Assembly (NCBI GenBank): GCA_963760225.1
Contig: CAVXCD010000003.1
Coordinates: 1,426,001 to 1,490,000 of the forward strand
Direction: 5' to 3'
Length of the DNA: 64,000 bases
Source of the DNA: 13-2-20CM-66-19 sp963760225
GTDB taxonomy: Bacteria; Pseudomonadota; Gammaproteobacteria; Steroidobacterales; Steroidobacteraceae
A program made the translations under genes and the position numbers. Under the pieces are notes generated by a model. It worked only from the letters and a program-made list of their open reading frames with translations. It was not told the DNA's origin and made no database searches. Positions 52,889 through 62,721 of this stretch are shown here, one piece after another. How positions within the stretch are numbered: position 1 is the first letter of the stretch; every line of letters begins with the position of its first letter.

Positions 52889-54553
52889 GTGGCGCCTGAA
52901 ATTTTTGACTACGTGATCGTCGGGGCCGGCTCGGCCGGCTGCGTGCTCGCCGACCGCCTGAGCGAAGACGGCCGCGACCGCGTGCTGGTGCTCGAATACG
53001 GCGGCTCGGATCGCTCGCTGTGGATCCAGATGCCCACGGCACTGTCGGTGCCGATGAACATGCAGCGTTACGACTGGCGCTACTACACCGAGCCCGAGCC
53101 GCACCTCGACAACCGCCGCCTGCACACCCCGCGCGGCAAGGTGCTCGGCGGTTCCTCCTCGATCAACGGTCTGGTGTACGTGCGCGGCAACCCGCTCGAC
53201 TTCGAGCGCTGGCGGGAGGAAGGCGCACAGGGGTGGGGCTACCACGACGTGCTGCCGTATTTCCGGCGCGCCGAGCGCTACGCGGGCGGCGCAGACGCTT
53301 ACCGTGGCGGGGAGGGCAGGCTCGGGACGCGCCGCGGACTGCTCACCAACCCGCTGCACCAGGCGTGGCTCGCCGCGGTGCGCGAGGCCGGTTACGGGCA
53401 CACGGACGACATGAACGGCTTCCGGCAGGACGGCTTCGGCTACATGGACATGACGGTCGCGGACGGCCGCCGCTGCAGCGCCGCCAATGCCTACCTGCGC
53501 CCGGCGATGCGGCGGCAGAATCTCACCGTACGCACGCACGCGCTCGCCACGCGCGTGCTGTTCGAGGGGCGACGCGCCGTCGGCGTGTGTTACCAGCGCC
53601 ACGGCGCCACGCACGAGGTGCGCGTGCGGCGCGAAGTGCTGCTGTGCGCAGGCCCCATCAACACGCCGCAGCTGCTGAAGCTTTCCGGCGTCGGCCCGGG
53701 CGCGGAGCTGGCCGGCTGTGGCATCGCGGTGGTGCACGACCTGCCTGGCGTGGGCGAGAACCTGCAGGATCACCTCGAGTTCTACTTCCAGGTGGCGAGC
53801 CGCGAACCGGTGACCCTCTATGGGCAGATGTCGGCGTGGCGCCGGGCGCTGATCGGCGCCCGCTGGCTGCTGACCCGCGGCGGGCTCGGCAGCAGCAATC
53901 ACTTCGAGACCGGCGGCTTCATCCGCAGCCGCGCCGGTGTGCGCTACCCGGACATCCAGTTCCATTTCCTGCCGCTGGCGGTGAGCTACGACGGCTCGTC
54001 GCTCGCGCGCGAGCACGGCTTTCAGGCGCACGTCGGGCCGATGCGCTCGCGCAGCCACGGGTCGGTGCGGCTGCGCTCGCCGCAACCGCTCGATGCACCG
54101 CGCATCCGCTTCAATTACATGTCCTGCGAGGAGGACTGGCAGGAGATGCGCGCCTGCCTGCGCCTGACGCGTGAGATCTTTGCGCAGCCGGCGTTCGATC
54201 GCTATCGCGGCCGCGAGATCCAGCCCGGCGAGCACGTGCAAAGCGACGCGCAGATCGATGCGTTCGTGCGCGCCAGGGTCGAGAGCGCTTTCCACCCCTC
54301 GTGCACCTGCAGGATGGGTGATCCGGCCAACCGACAAGCGGTAGTCGACAGCGAGACGCGGGTCATCGGACTTCAGGCGCTGCGGGTCATCGACTCTTCC
54401 ATCATGCCCTCGATCACCACCGGCAATCTCAACGCGCCGACCATCATGCTGGCGGAGAAGGCCGCCGACCACGTTCGCGGCCGCACGCTGCTGCCGCGCG
54501 CCGACGTGCCGTACTACGCAGCCCCGGACTGGCAGCACGCGCAGCGGCCATGA
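52889..54553 (+). CDS. betA: Choline dehydrogenase (GMC family)
   Basis: This 554-aa protein aligns along its length with BetA: FDYVIVGAGSAGCVLADRLSEDG at the start, GKVLGGSSSINGLVYVRGNPLDFERW near residue 85, HDLPGVGENLQDHLEFY near 288, SSNHFETGGFIRSR and the C-terminal VIDSSIMPSITTGNLNAPTIMLAEKAAD with the catalytic FHPSCTCRMGD. It oxidises choline to betaine aldehyde at the membrane. GTG 52889 (VAPEIFDYVIVG) is the likely start, though no SD is evident. The same frame happens to be continuous with the betI-betB frame downstream of the frameshift. It overlaps the next gene by 4 nt. Confidence 0.92.
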   Translation: MAPEIFDYVIVGAGSAGCVLADRLSEDGRDRVLVLEYGGSDRSLWIQMPTALSVPMNMQRYDWRYYTEPEPHLDNRRLHTPRGKVLGGSSSINGLVYVRGNPLDFERWREEGAQGWGYHDVLPYFRRAERYAGGADAYRGGEGRLGTRRGLLTNPLHQAWLAAVREAGYGHTDDMNGFRQDGFGYMDMTVADGRRCSAANAYLRPAMRRQNLTVRTHALATRVLFEGRRAVGVCYQRHGATHEVRVRREVLLCAGPINTPQLLKLSGVGPGAELAGCGIAVVHDLPGVGENLQDHLEFYFQVASREPVTLYGQMSAWRRALIGARWLLTRGGLGSSNHFETGGFIRSRAGVRYPDIQFHFLPLAVSYDGSSLAREHGFQAHVGPMRSRSHGSVRLRSPQPLDAPRIRFNYMSCEEDWQEMRACLRLTREIFAQPAFDRYRGREIQPGEHVQSDAQIDAFVRARVESAFHPSCTCRMGDPANRQAVVDSETRVIGLQALRVIDSSIMPSITTGNLNAPTIMLAEKAADHVRGRTLLPRADVPYYAAPDWQHAQRP

Positions 54554-55899
54554 TCGGGCTGCTGCGACCAGCGAGCTTCGCGCCCGCGCTGCCGCCCGAG
54601 CAGGTAGCGCCGAGCTATCGGCGCCTGCGCCTCGAGGTGTTTGTGGGCATCTACGTCGGCTATGCCGCGTATTACCTGGTGCGCGGCAATCTGGCGCTCG
54701 CCATTCCCGACATCCTCAAGGAGCACCCCGCCTACACCAAGGCCGGCCTCGGCAGCGCGCTGACGGGACTGACCATCGCCTACGGGTTGTCGAAATTCCT
54801 CATGGGCTCGGTGTCCGACCGCAGCAACCCGAAGTACTTCCTGCCGCTCGGGCTGTTGCTGTCGAGCCTCATCATGGCGAGCTTTGGCCTGATACCGGCG
54901 CTCTACGCCTCGCTGTTCATGATCATCGCCGTCCAGGTGCTCAACGGCTGGGTGCAGGGCATGGGCTGGCCGCCGTGTGGCAAGTCGATGGTGCACTGGT
55001 TCAGCACGCGCGAGCGCGCTCTCACGGTGTCGGTGTGGAACACCGCGCACAACGTAGGCGGGGGGTTGGTCGCCACGCTCGCCTTGCTGGGCGTGACACT
55101 GTTCGGGGACTGGCGTGCGAAGTTCTACTTTAACGCGCTGATCGCCGCGATCGTAGCCGTGGGTGTCTATTTCCTGCTGCAGGACACGCCGCAGTCACGC
55201 GGCCTGCCGCCGATAGAGAAGTTCAAGAACGACTATCCGCCCGGTTACGACGCGGGCAGCGAGCGCATCCTCAGCTTCCGCGAGATCTTTGTCAGCTACG
55301 TGCTGCCCAACCGCTATCTGTGGGCGATCGCCACCGCCAACGTATTCTGCTATTTCGTGCGCTACGGCGTGGAGAACTGGATTCCGACCTACCTGCAGCT
55401 CACCAAGGGGTATTCGTTCAAGGATTCGAGCGTGGGGTGGGCGCTGTACGAGTTTGCGGCCATTCCCGGCACCATTGCCTGCGGCTGGGTATCGGACCGT
55501 TGGTTCCGGCGCCGGCGCGCGCCGGCGACGATGCTGTTCATGACGCTGACACTCGTGGCGGTCGTGGTCTACTGGCTCAACGGCCGCGGTCCGCGCTGGA
55601 TCGACTATGCGGCGCTGATCGCCATCGGTTTTCTGATCTATGGTCCGATCATGATGATCGGCCTGCAGTCGCTCGACCTCGTGCCGAAGAAGGCCGCGGG
55701 CACCGCGGCCGGTTTCACCGGCTTCTTCGGCTACGCGTTCGGCGCGGCGCTCTCCGGCAGTGGGATCGGGTGGGTCGCGGACCGTTGGGGCTGGGGAGCG
55801 GTGTTTGCGATCATGGTCGCCTGCTGCCTGCTCACGATCCTTTTCAGCGCGCTGACGCTCGGGCACCGCGTCGAGAGCGCGGCCCGTCCGAGTGCCTGA
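54550..55899 (+). CDS. OPA-family MFS transporter (GlpT/PgtP/UhpT-like)
   Basis: This 449-aa protein has twelve predicted spans and the organophosphate:phosphate antiporter layout: FVGIYVGYAAYYLVRGNLALAIPDI at the start, MGSVSDRSNPKYFLP, NGWVQGMGWPPCGKSMVHWFS (conserved OPA signature) and FTGFFGYAFGAALSGSGIGW. Known members exchange phosphate for glycerol-3-phosphate or sugar phosphates. The ATG overlaps the betA stop (ATGA), so it is translated with choline dehydrogenase. The context hints at a choline-containing phosphate ester or a quaternary amine as substrate, which the sequence cannot confirm. Confidence 0.88.
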   Translation: MIGLLRPASFAPALPPEQVAPSYRRLRLEVFVGIYVGYAAYYLVRGNLALAIPDILKEHPAYTKAGLGSALTGLTIAYGLSKFLMGSVSDRSNPKYFLPLGLLLSSLIMASFGLIPALYASLFMIIAVQVLNGWVQGMGWPPCGKSMVHWFSTRERALTVSVWNTAHNVGGGLVATLALLGVTLFGDWRAKFYFNALIAAIVAVGVYFLLQDTPQSRGLPPIEKFKNDYPPGYDAGSERILSFREIFVSYVLPNRYLWAIATANVFCYFVRYGVENWIPTYLQLTKGYSFKDSSVGWALYEFAAIPGTIACGWVSDRWFRRRRAPATMLFMTLTLVAVVVYWLNGRGPRWIDYAALIAIGFLIYGPIMMIGLQSLDLVPKKAAGTAAGFTGFFGYAFGAALSGSGIGWVADRWGWGAVFAIMVACCLLTILFSALTLGHRVESAARPSA

Positions 55900-55911
55900 A
55901 GCGCAGCTGCG

Positions 55912-57906
55912 TTACTCGCGGTAGCGCGTCAGCGCATCGCCGAGCGCTTCGCGCAGTGCGCCCAGCCACGGTTCGTAGTGGCGCCACTGCTCGAGGCCCT
56001 CACGATAGATCGGCTGGCGCACCTGCTCGGAGCTCGCGGTGCGCACGCTGCGCTCGGTCTTGTGGAACTCGACGCAGGCGGGCTCGAAGTCCAGTCCGCA
56101 GAACTCGAGCAGGCGGCGAACGTGGCCCTCCAGGTCGTCCACCAGGTCCTCGTACTGTACCCGCAGCACGCGCCCCGGCAGGACCGTGTCCCAGTGGCGC
56201 ATCAACTCGAGATAGGTACGGTAGTAGCGCGCGATGTCCTCGACGCTGTAGGTGAACTCCTGGCCCTGCGCGAACAGCTGCTTGAGGTTGCCGAAGCAAC
56301 ACGCCATCGGCTCGCGGCGCGCGTCGATGATCTTCGCGTTCGGCAACATCAGGTGTAGCAGGCCGATGTGCCGGAAATTGTTGGGCATCTTGTCGATGAA
56401 GTGCGGCTTGCCGCTGCGGTAGAGGCGGGTATCGCTCAGGTACTTCTCGCCCAGGCGGCGGAAATCCTCGCCGCTCATCTGCGCCAGCACCGCCGGATAG
56501 CGCGGATTGTCGAGCTCCGCTTCGCGGCCCTTCAGATCCACCACGATGCGCGGGATATCGGCGAGTTCCTGGGTACCCTCGACCTGGGAATGTGACGCCA
56601 GGATCTGCTCGATGAGGGTCGAGCCGGAGCGCGGCAGGCCGAGGATGAAGATCGGATCGGCGGCTGGCGCGCCATTGTCGCGGTTGCGGGCGAAGAGCTC
56701 GGGCGTACACACGGCGATCTGCAGGCGGGTGTTGAGCTCGAGGAGCTCCGGGCGGTAATGGCTGTCGACACGCTTGAGGGCGTTGCCGCGCGCATAGTAG
56801 TCAAACGACTCCGCGTAACGCTGCAGGTCTTCGAGCCCCTTGCCGAGCGCGAAACACAGGTGGTATCGATCGACCACCGCGCTGGTCGCCGCCGCTTCCG
56901 CGGCGCGCATCTGCTGCAGCTCCGTTTCCGCGAAGCGGTAGGTCTTCAGGTTCGCCAGGCTCCACCAGGCATCGCCGAAGCCGGCGCGAGCGGCCGCGGC
57001 GTCGTGGTAGGCGGCGACCGCCGCGTCGCGCCGCCCGAGCGTCTTGAGCGAGTGAGCGATCGACAGGTGCAGATCGGCCGGCTGTGCGGCGCCGCTCAGC
57101 AGTGACCGGTAAATCTCGATGGCCCGTTCATGCTGCCCCAGTCCCACGCACGCGAGCGCCTCGAGGGTGCGATAGCTGCGATTTGACGGCTCCACGGCGA
57201 GCAGCCTCGCGGCCTGCTGCTGAGCCTGCGGGTACATGTGGCGCTCGATGAGGACCTGTGCATAGTCGTAGCGGGCCGCATGATAGTCGGGCGCCAGATC
57301 GAGCACCGCCTCGAGCAATAGTTGTGCATCATCGAGTACGTCGCGCTCGATGCCGATGCGCGCCAGCAGGCGCATGGCCTCGACGTGGTGGCCGTGCTTC
57401 AGCAGGAAAGCGCGCATGAGCTGCTCGGCCGCCGCCACCTCGCCATCTGAGAACAGCGCGGTCGCCGACACCACCTCGGCAGGCAGTTCTTTCAGTTTGG
57501 CGACGTGCGCGGCCGCCGCGGCGGCGTTGGCGCTCTGGCCGGTCATCCGGTAGAGGCCCTCGAGCATGCTCCAGCTCCCCGGCAGGGCCGGGTTGATGTG
57601 CACGCCGCGCAGCAGCACCTCGATCGCCTGCGGCGCCTGCCTGAGCGCGACGTGGCAGTAGCCGCGTTCCTGGTACAGGCCGCTGAAGCGCGGATGCAGA
57701 CGTTCGAGCTCGGTCAGCGTGGCGAGCGCCGCGGTGGTGTCGCCCAGATGCCGCTGCGCGACGGCGCGCAGGTACAGCACGTCGCGATTCTCAGGTACCG
57801 AGCCGAGCAGGGCGTCGGTGGCCCGCAGGGCCTGCGCGAACCGCCGCTCCCTGAGGAGCTCGCGTGTGCGCCGCACCTCGAGCTCCACGGCCGAGGGTCG
57901 GTTCAT
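55912..57906 (-). CDS. TPR protein with C-terminal sulfotransferase domain
   Basis: This 664-aa protein has tetratricopeptide-like repeats over residues 5-370 and a PAPS-dependent sulfotransferase domain after that. The 5'-phosphosulfate loop is FILGLPRSGSTLIEQIL (near 417), and the 3'-phosphate segment DARREPMACCFGNLKQLF follows later. Such TPR-sulfotransferases occur in clusters with TonB-dependent receptors in Gammaproteobacteria; their acceptor is unknown, perhaps a protein tyrosine. The next gene downstream on the coding strand is the opposite-facing OPA transporter; upstream lies the broken receptor gene. Confidence 0.87.
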   Translation of the reverse strand: MNRPSAVELEVRRTRELLRERRFAQALRATDALLGSVPENRDVLYLRAVAQRHLGDTTAALATLTELERLHPRFSGLYQERGYCHVALRQAPQAIEVLLRGVHINPALPGSWSMLEGLYRMTGQSANAAAAAAHVAKLKELPAEVVSATALFSDGEVAAAEQLMRAFLLKHGHHVEAMRLLARIGIERDVLDDAQLLLEAVLDLAPDYHAARYDYAQVLIERHMYPQAQQQAARLLAVEPSNRSYRTLEALACVGLGQHERAIEIYRSLLSGAAQPADLHLSIAHSLKTLGRRDAAVAAYHDAAAARAGFGDAWWSLANLKTYRFAETELQQMRAAEAAATSAVVDRYHLCFALGKGLEDLQRYAESFDYYARGNALKRVDSHYRPELLELNTRLQIAVCTPELFARNRDNGAPAADPIFILGLPRSGSTLIEQILASHSQVEGTQELADIPRIVVDLKGREAELDNPRYPAVLAQMSGEDFRRLGEKYLSDTRLYRSGKPHFIDKMPNNFRHIGLLHLMLPNAKIIDARREPMACCFGNLKQLFAQGQEFTYSVEDIARYYRTYLELMRHWDTVLPGRVLRVQYEDLVDDLEGHVRRLLEFCGLDFEPACVEFHKTERSVRTASSEQVRQPIYREGLEQWRHYEPWLGALREALGDALTRYRE

Positions 57907-58005
57907 GGGTACGGCGGCACGCGCGGCATGGCGCGGATGATGCGCGCGGTGCGGCCCGCTGGCTACGCGCCGCGCGCGGCGCTCAGCGCCAGGCGAGGTT
58001 GCTCC

Positions 58006-60723
58006 TCAAAAACTGTAGCCGAACGTGGCCCCCAGGACCCGCGGCCGCAGCGGCGTCTCCGCCACGATGAACTGATCTGCGCTGATGAACGTGCTGGCGT
58101 TCGAATTGCTCAGGTTCTCGCCGTACACGTTGACGCCACCAGGCGTCCTTGGCGACACCGATGGACGCGTCGTAGGTGGTGTACGCGGGATTCTCGAACC
58201 GCAGCCTGGAGGTAGTGATGGCTCCCGCCCCGAGCGTAGGATTCGCGCCCGCCTGCGTGTACGAATGCCCGGTGTGGCTCGCGCCGGCCTGAATGAACGG
58301 GGCATATCCGGCGATGTTCCACTCGTAGCGGGCGCGTACGCTGAATTGAATGGGCGGCGAATCAGCACTCGGGGAGCCGATCGGACCGAACGGGTTGGTG
58401 ATCGGCGTGCAGACGCCGCCGCTGCAGACTTGCGTGATCGGCTTGCCGAAGTTCACGCTCGCCGGGTTGTTGTCAATCAACGCCGGCGAATTCGTCTGCC
58501 GGCTCTGGTTCCACGCCGCCGCACCCTGCACCGTCAGCCCGCTGATCACACGGGCGACCAGCGACGTCTCGACGCCCTTGATGACGAAGTTCTGGCCGTT
58601 GGTGTCGTAGAAGATATTGCCGACCACTCCGGGGTCGAAGAACTCGATTTGCACGTTGTCCCAGTTCTCCCGGTAGAGCGCGCCGTTCCACTGCAGGCGA
58701 TGGTCGAAGAATTCCGTCTTCCAGCCGATCTCGTTGTTGGTCAGCTTGTCGGACTGGTAGGACGTGGGAATGATGTACTGCGCGTTCCCGTCCGGACCGG
58801 TGGCATGCTGCGCATTGCCGTTCTGGTTGAAGCCGCCCGGTCGAAACCCCTGCGAGTACGTGTAATACACCATGGCATCCGGCGTGATGTGCCAGGTCAG
58901 GTTGCCGCGGCTCTTGAAGCCGGACTCGGTGTCGCGGAGGTTGGCGGCGTTGAGGTTGAAGGTGTAGGAACCCACATCCCCCTGGCAACCACTGGGCGGT
59001 AGTCCCTGCTCGAAGCAACCAAAGCTCGACAGGACGCTGCCGGCCATGGAGTTCTGGAAGCGGAAGTAGCGCGTGCCGGCGGTGAGCGTCAACACCTTGG
59101 GAATCAGGTCGAAATCGAGGGAGGTGAAGAAAGCCGTCTGCTTGGTTTCGCGCACCTGGTCCTGGTAGAAGGACGTGTTGTCGCTCTGCACGCCGGGGTT
59201 CTGCACGGTCGTGCCGGGGAAAGTACCGACGTTTGACAGGCAGCCGGTATTGCCGTTGCCCGGCGTTCCCGGCGTGGCGTTCGTGGTGCACGGAGGAATG
59301 GTCTTGTACATCCAGGCGGTCTGGTCGTAGAGCTTGTTGTCCTCGTAATACACGCCGCCGATCGCGCGCAGTCGCCAGTCGTCCGGGGTGCTCAGGCGGA
59401 TTTCATGTTGCTGGTGCTCGTTGCGCTCGACCGAGTGCCAGGTGGCGCTCGGCGAGAAGCAGGTCGACTTGAGAGAGGGATCGACCACGAACGTTCCCGC
59501 TCCCGGCGGACCGTAGCACTGGTAGTAATCGGCATACTTGCCGCGCGCGTAATTCGTGTAGTCGCTGACCTGGTCGACGTTGCGCACCAGGTAGCCGCCG
59601 GTATAGACCGCTTTCAGGGGGCCGAACTTGCCATTGAGCGTCCAGGCGGTGCTCTCGAATTTGTCCGTGTCGTAGGCGGGGTTGAACAGCGTGACCTGCA
59701 GCGGCTGCAGCGGCGCACCGTCGGAGGCATTGGGCTGCTGGTAGAACACCCCCTGCGAGTTCATCTGCTGGTAGGACTGCGTGATCAGCAGGTCCCAGTC
59801 TTCGTGAATTTGTACAGTCCCTCGACGCGTGCTCCCTCGTAGGTGACGGGGTTGATGGCGTTGCCGATCACGTTGGCGTTATTCAGCACCGGGCTGCCGG
59901 GCGGAACCCCGAAGGCCGTGGCGTTCGCGTTGCCCCCGGGGCACATGCCGCTGGCCGGCGCGCCTGTTGAGCACGCCGTGGCAAAGTCGGCGTAGTGAAT
60001 ACCGACATCGGTGCTTTTGCGCGTAAAAGTCGCCGGCACGTTGTCGATGTAGCCGCCGCGATGGTCGTCGTAGATCACCGCGCGCACGGCCAAGGTGTCG
60101 GGGATCAACGGGACGTTTAATATCGCCGTCAGGGCGTTGTTCGGATCCCCGTGAGCGGTCGTGCCGTAGCCGGCCGTGACGCTCGCCTCGCTGACGTTGA
60201 GTTTCGGCTCGTTGGTGATGTAGCGAATCGCTCCGGCCTCGGCGCCGGCGCCAAACAGCGTGCCCTGCGGACCCTCCAGCACCTCGATGCGGTTCAGGTC
60301 GGCGGCATAGACGTCGAGGTTGCGGTTGGGCAGCTGACCGGACTGATTGTCCAGATAGATGGCGACGTTGGGCCACAGGCCGGTCGAGCCGCTGCCCTGG
60401 CTGGCCTGGGAGCCGGCGCTCAGGCCGCGCATGAACACCTCGTTCTGGCCCGGCCCATTGCTTGCCGTAGTCACGTTCGGCAGGTACTTGATGTAGTCGT
60501 CCAGGGTCTGGACGTTGAGTTGCTGCAGCGCCTGGCCGGTGAGCGCCTGCATCGAGATCGGCACGTCCTGGATGTTCTCGGTGCGCCGCTGCGCGGTGAC
60601 CGTGACCTCTGCCAGCGAGTCGCTGGCGGATTCGGATGTGCCGGACGCCTGGTCGGCCGCCCCTGCTGCGCAGGAGGCGCCGGCGAGGATGGCCGCGACC
60701 GCGTAGGAGATCTTCGAATTCAT
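58006..60723 (-). pseudogene. TonB-dependent receptor broken by two single-base frameshifts
   Basis: The start (ATG 60723) gives a signal peptide ending near SCAAGAADQ, then SLAEVTVTAQRRTENIQDVPIS, a plug (IEVLEGPQGTLFGAGAEAGAI) and early barrel. The frame stops at about 59785 after GLYKFTKTGTC; losing one base near 59803 explains this, since restoring it gives EDWDLLITQSYQQM continuing in the frame 59764-57983. A second shift near 58138-58141 moves the end to another frame that finishes VNVYGENLSNSNASTF...GATFGYSF with a terminal Phe at 58006. Corrected, it is a full receptor of about 900 residues. Decay or base-call errors cannot be told apart here. Confidence 0.82.
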
Positions 60724-60814
60724 GGTGTGATCCCTTTAGACCTTATGTATCTCATGGATGCGCGGGCCGCTTGCGCGCACCGTGCGTCAACTCCCCTGAA
60801 CCGCTGGGCAAGAC

Positions 60815-61867
60815 CTAGTCGAACACGCGCGCACGCGCGGCGTCGCCGTTGACGGCGCGCTGCGGCTGCAGGCGCCGGGTCGATGGCGAGAGACCGTAGG
60901 CGTCCTTGAACTGCCGCGAGAAATGAGCGCAGTCGGCAAAGCCGGCTTCGTTGGCGATGTCAGTGACCGAGCGGTCGGTGTTCTCGATCAGCCAGTTGGC
61001 GTAGCGCATGCGCAGTTGCCGGTAGAGCGAAGCGGGCCCCATGCCGACGTGCTGCCGGCACAGCCGCTCGAGCTGTCGCGCCGACAGGCCGAGCTCGGCC
61101 GCCACCGCGGCGACGGCGATGGGGCGCGCCAGATTCTGCTCCATGAGCAGCAGCGCGCGGCGCACGCGCGGCTCGCTGACGCTTTCCGACAGCGGCGGAT
61201 GCGGCTGCGCGTCACTGCCGGAGCGCGGCCGGTCGAACAGCAGCACCTGACTGGCCTTCTGTGCGACCGCACGGCCCAGGTGCTGCTCGATGAGGTAGGT
61301 GGCGAGCGCCGCCGCACCGGCGCCGCCGGCGCAGGTGATGCGCGGCCCGTCGGCGAGGAACAGCCGGTCGGCGATGACCTCCTGGTTGGGGAAGGCCTCG
61401 AGGAAGTCCTGGTAGTGATACCAGCTCACGCACGAGCGGCGCCCCTTCATGAGACCCGCGCGGCACAGTATGAAGCTGCCGGTGCAGATACCGATCAGCG
61501 GTACGCCGCTGGCGCCCACCTCGCGCAGGTAGCGCATGCCGGTTTCATCGAGCTGTGGTCCGGCGTGGAGAATTCCGCCGATGACAACCACGTAATCGAG
61601 CGTGTCGGCTGCCAGCAACGCACTGGTGGGTTGCAGCATCACGCCGCAGCTGGCGGCGACCGCCTCCGCGCGGCTCGCCATGATCGACCATTGCACGTGC
61701 AGCGGACGACTGCGGTCGCCCTCGTCGGCGGCCAGGCGCAGGTGGTCGACAAATACGGCGAATGCGGACAGCGTGAAGTGATGTGCGAGCACAATCCCGA
61801 CGCGCAGCGGCGGCCGTGCGGTACGCTCGGGCTGAGGAAGGCGACTTATGACAGTTGAGTGAAGCAT
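60815..61867 (-). CDS. GlxA-family AraC-type transcriptional regulator
   Basis: This 350-aa protein has an N-terminal PfpI/DJ-1-like sensor domain (residues about 20-190; GICTGSFILCRAGLMKGRR) and a C-terminal AraC HTH pair (VAAVAAELGLSARQLERLCRQ and VTDIANEAGFADCAHFSRQFKDAYG). It belongs to the same broad group as the GbdR-like protein at 37.3 kb but differs in detail. ATG 61867 is the preferred start over an upstream TTG. It may control the adjacent receptor or the choline genes; the target is not shown. A 7-bp inverted repeat lies 30 bp upstream of the start. Confidence 0.85.
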   Translation of the reverse strand: MLHSTVISRLPQPERTARPPLRVGIVLAHHFTLSAFAVFVDHLRLAADEGDRSRPLHVQWSIMASRAEAVAASCGVMLQPTSALLAADTLDYVVVIGGILHAGPQLDETGMRYLREVGASGVPLIGICTGSFILCRAGLMKGRRSCVSWYHYQDFLEAFPNQEVIADRLFLADGPRITCAGGAGAAALATYLIEQHLGRAVAQKASQVLLFDRPRSGSDAQPHPPLSESVSEPRVRRALLLMEQNLARPIAVAAVAAELGLSARQLERLCRQHVGMGPASLYRQLRMRYANWLIENTDRSVTDIANEAGFADCAHFSRQFKDAYGLSPSTRRLQPQRAVNGDAARARVFD

Positions 61868-61896
61868 TGAACGCACACTCAATATTCTGTATCCCT

Positions 61897-61919
61897 GCTT
61901 GAGGTATCTTCACTCAAGC
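61897..61919. promoter_or_regulatory. Inverted repeat upstream of the GlxA-type regulator (candidate operator)
   Basis: GCTTGAG (61897-61903) and CTCAAGC (61913-61919) form a perfect 7-bp inverted repeat with a 9-bp spacer, 30 bp before the regulator start. It could be an autoregulatory site. The remainder of the gap up to 62050 holds nothing I recognise. Confidence 0.4.
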
Positions 61920-62049
61920 TTGGACGGGACGCAACAACGGCGCCGCAGCGCAGGCAGAAATCTCTGCGACTACAAGGGGCTACACACTACCTCAGAGGAT
62001 TGAATGCTCGTTCAGACGCGAGCTTTGCGTGCCGCCGCCAACGGGCCGT

Positions 62050-62634
62050 TTAGCGCAGCACGGCGAGACGCGCGAGATTGTCCTGGACGGTGTCGTCGTG
62101 GCAGGCCACGCGCGCGTACCAGCGGCGGGCGGCCTGCAGCAGCGCGGTGCAGGCCTCGAAGGTCTGCTGCTCGCGCTCGGACAGGCCAGCGGAGTAGACG
62201 CGCGAGAAGCCGCGCGGTGCCGTGCGCACGTGGCGCCGTAGCTGCAGCCGGCGCAGTGCTCGTGCCGGCACCACGTCCGGTCTGGTCATCTGCACCACGC
62301 GCTCGGTGAGGACGTGCGCCCGCCGCTCGCTCTCGAGGCCATCGGCGTCGCGCTCCGCACCAGGGGGGCGGATCCACTCCTCGCACCAGCCTCTCACCAG
62401 CTCCACCGGGCAATGCAGTCTCGGGTCGGCGAGCGCCACGGCGATGCGCGGCAGGTCGATGGCGTCGCGCAGCGCCGCATCGACGCAGTGCGCGTCGAGT
62501 AATTGCTCGATGTCGGTCAGGTAGCTGGCGAACATCCGCGAGCTGGAAGGCTCGATCGGCATACGCGCGGCAGCGCGCAGCTGTGGCATCCGCGCCATGC
62601 CTTGCTGAACAGGCTCGTCCGGTATCAACGGCAT
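62050..62634 (-). CDS. Hypothetical protein
   Basis: This frame encodes 194 residues with an Arg-rich second half. No signal peptide, membrane span or known motif is visible. It contains helical stretches such as FASYLTDIEQLLDAHCVDAALRDAIDLPRIAVAL and a WCEEWIRPPGAE segment. GAGGG lies directly before ATG 62634 but with almost no spacing, so a later start (for example ATG 62562) is possible. It is on the same strand as the GlxA-type regulator and the histone-like gene. Coding status rests mainly on the absence of a better frame here. Confidence 0.55.
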   Translation of the reverse strand: MPLIPDEPVQQGMARMPQLRAAARMPIEPSSSRMFASYLTDIEQLLDAHCVDAALRDAIDLPRIAVALADPRLHCPVELVRGWCEEWIRPPGAERDADGLESERRAHVLTERVVQMTRPDVVPARALRRLQLRRHVRTAPRGFSRVYSAGLSEREQQTFEACTALLQAARRWYARVACHDDTVQDNLARLAVLR

Positions 62635-62721
62635 CCCTCGTACATCAATGGCGTCCCCGTAATTGGCATTCGCCGTAGCCTCACGTCCATGTCGAACAAC
62701 CGCGGCACGCGCCGCAGCGCT

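Noticed and set aside
50768..54553. One continuous 1261-codon frame read as a single polyprotein
   Set aside because: The middle about 160 residues are nonsense that replace the conserved BetB C-terminus, which is found intact in the next frame. BetA has its own natural N-terminus at 52889. The continuity is a by-product of the frameshift in GC-rich DNA.
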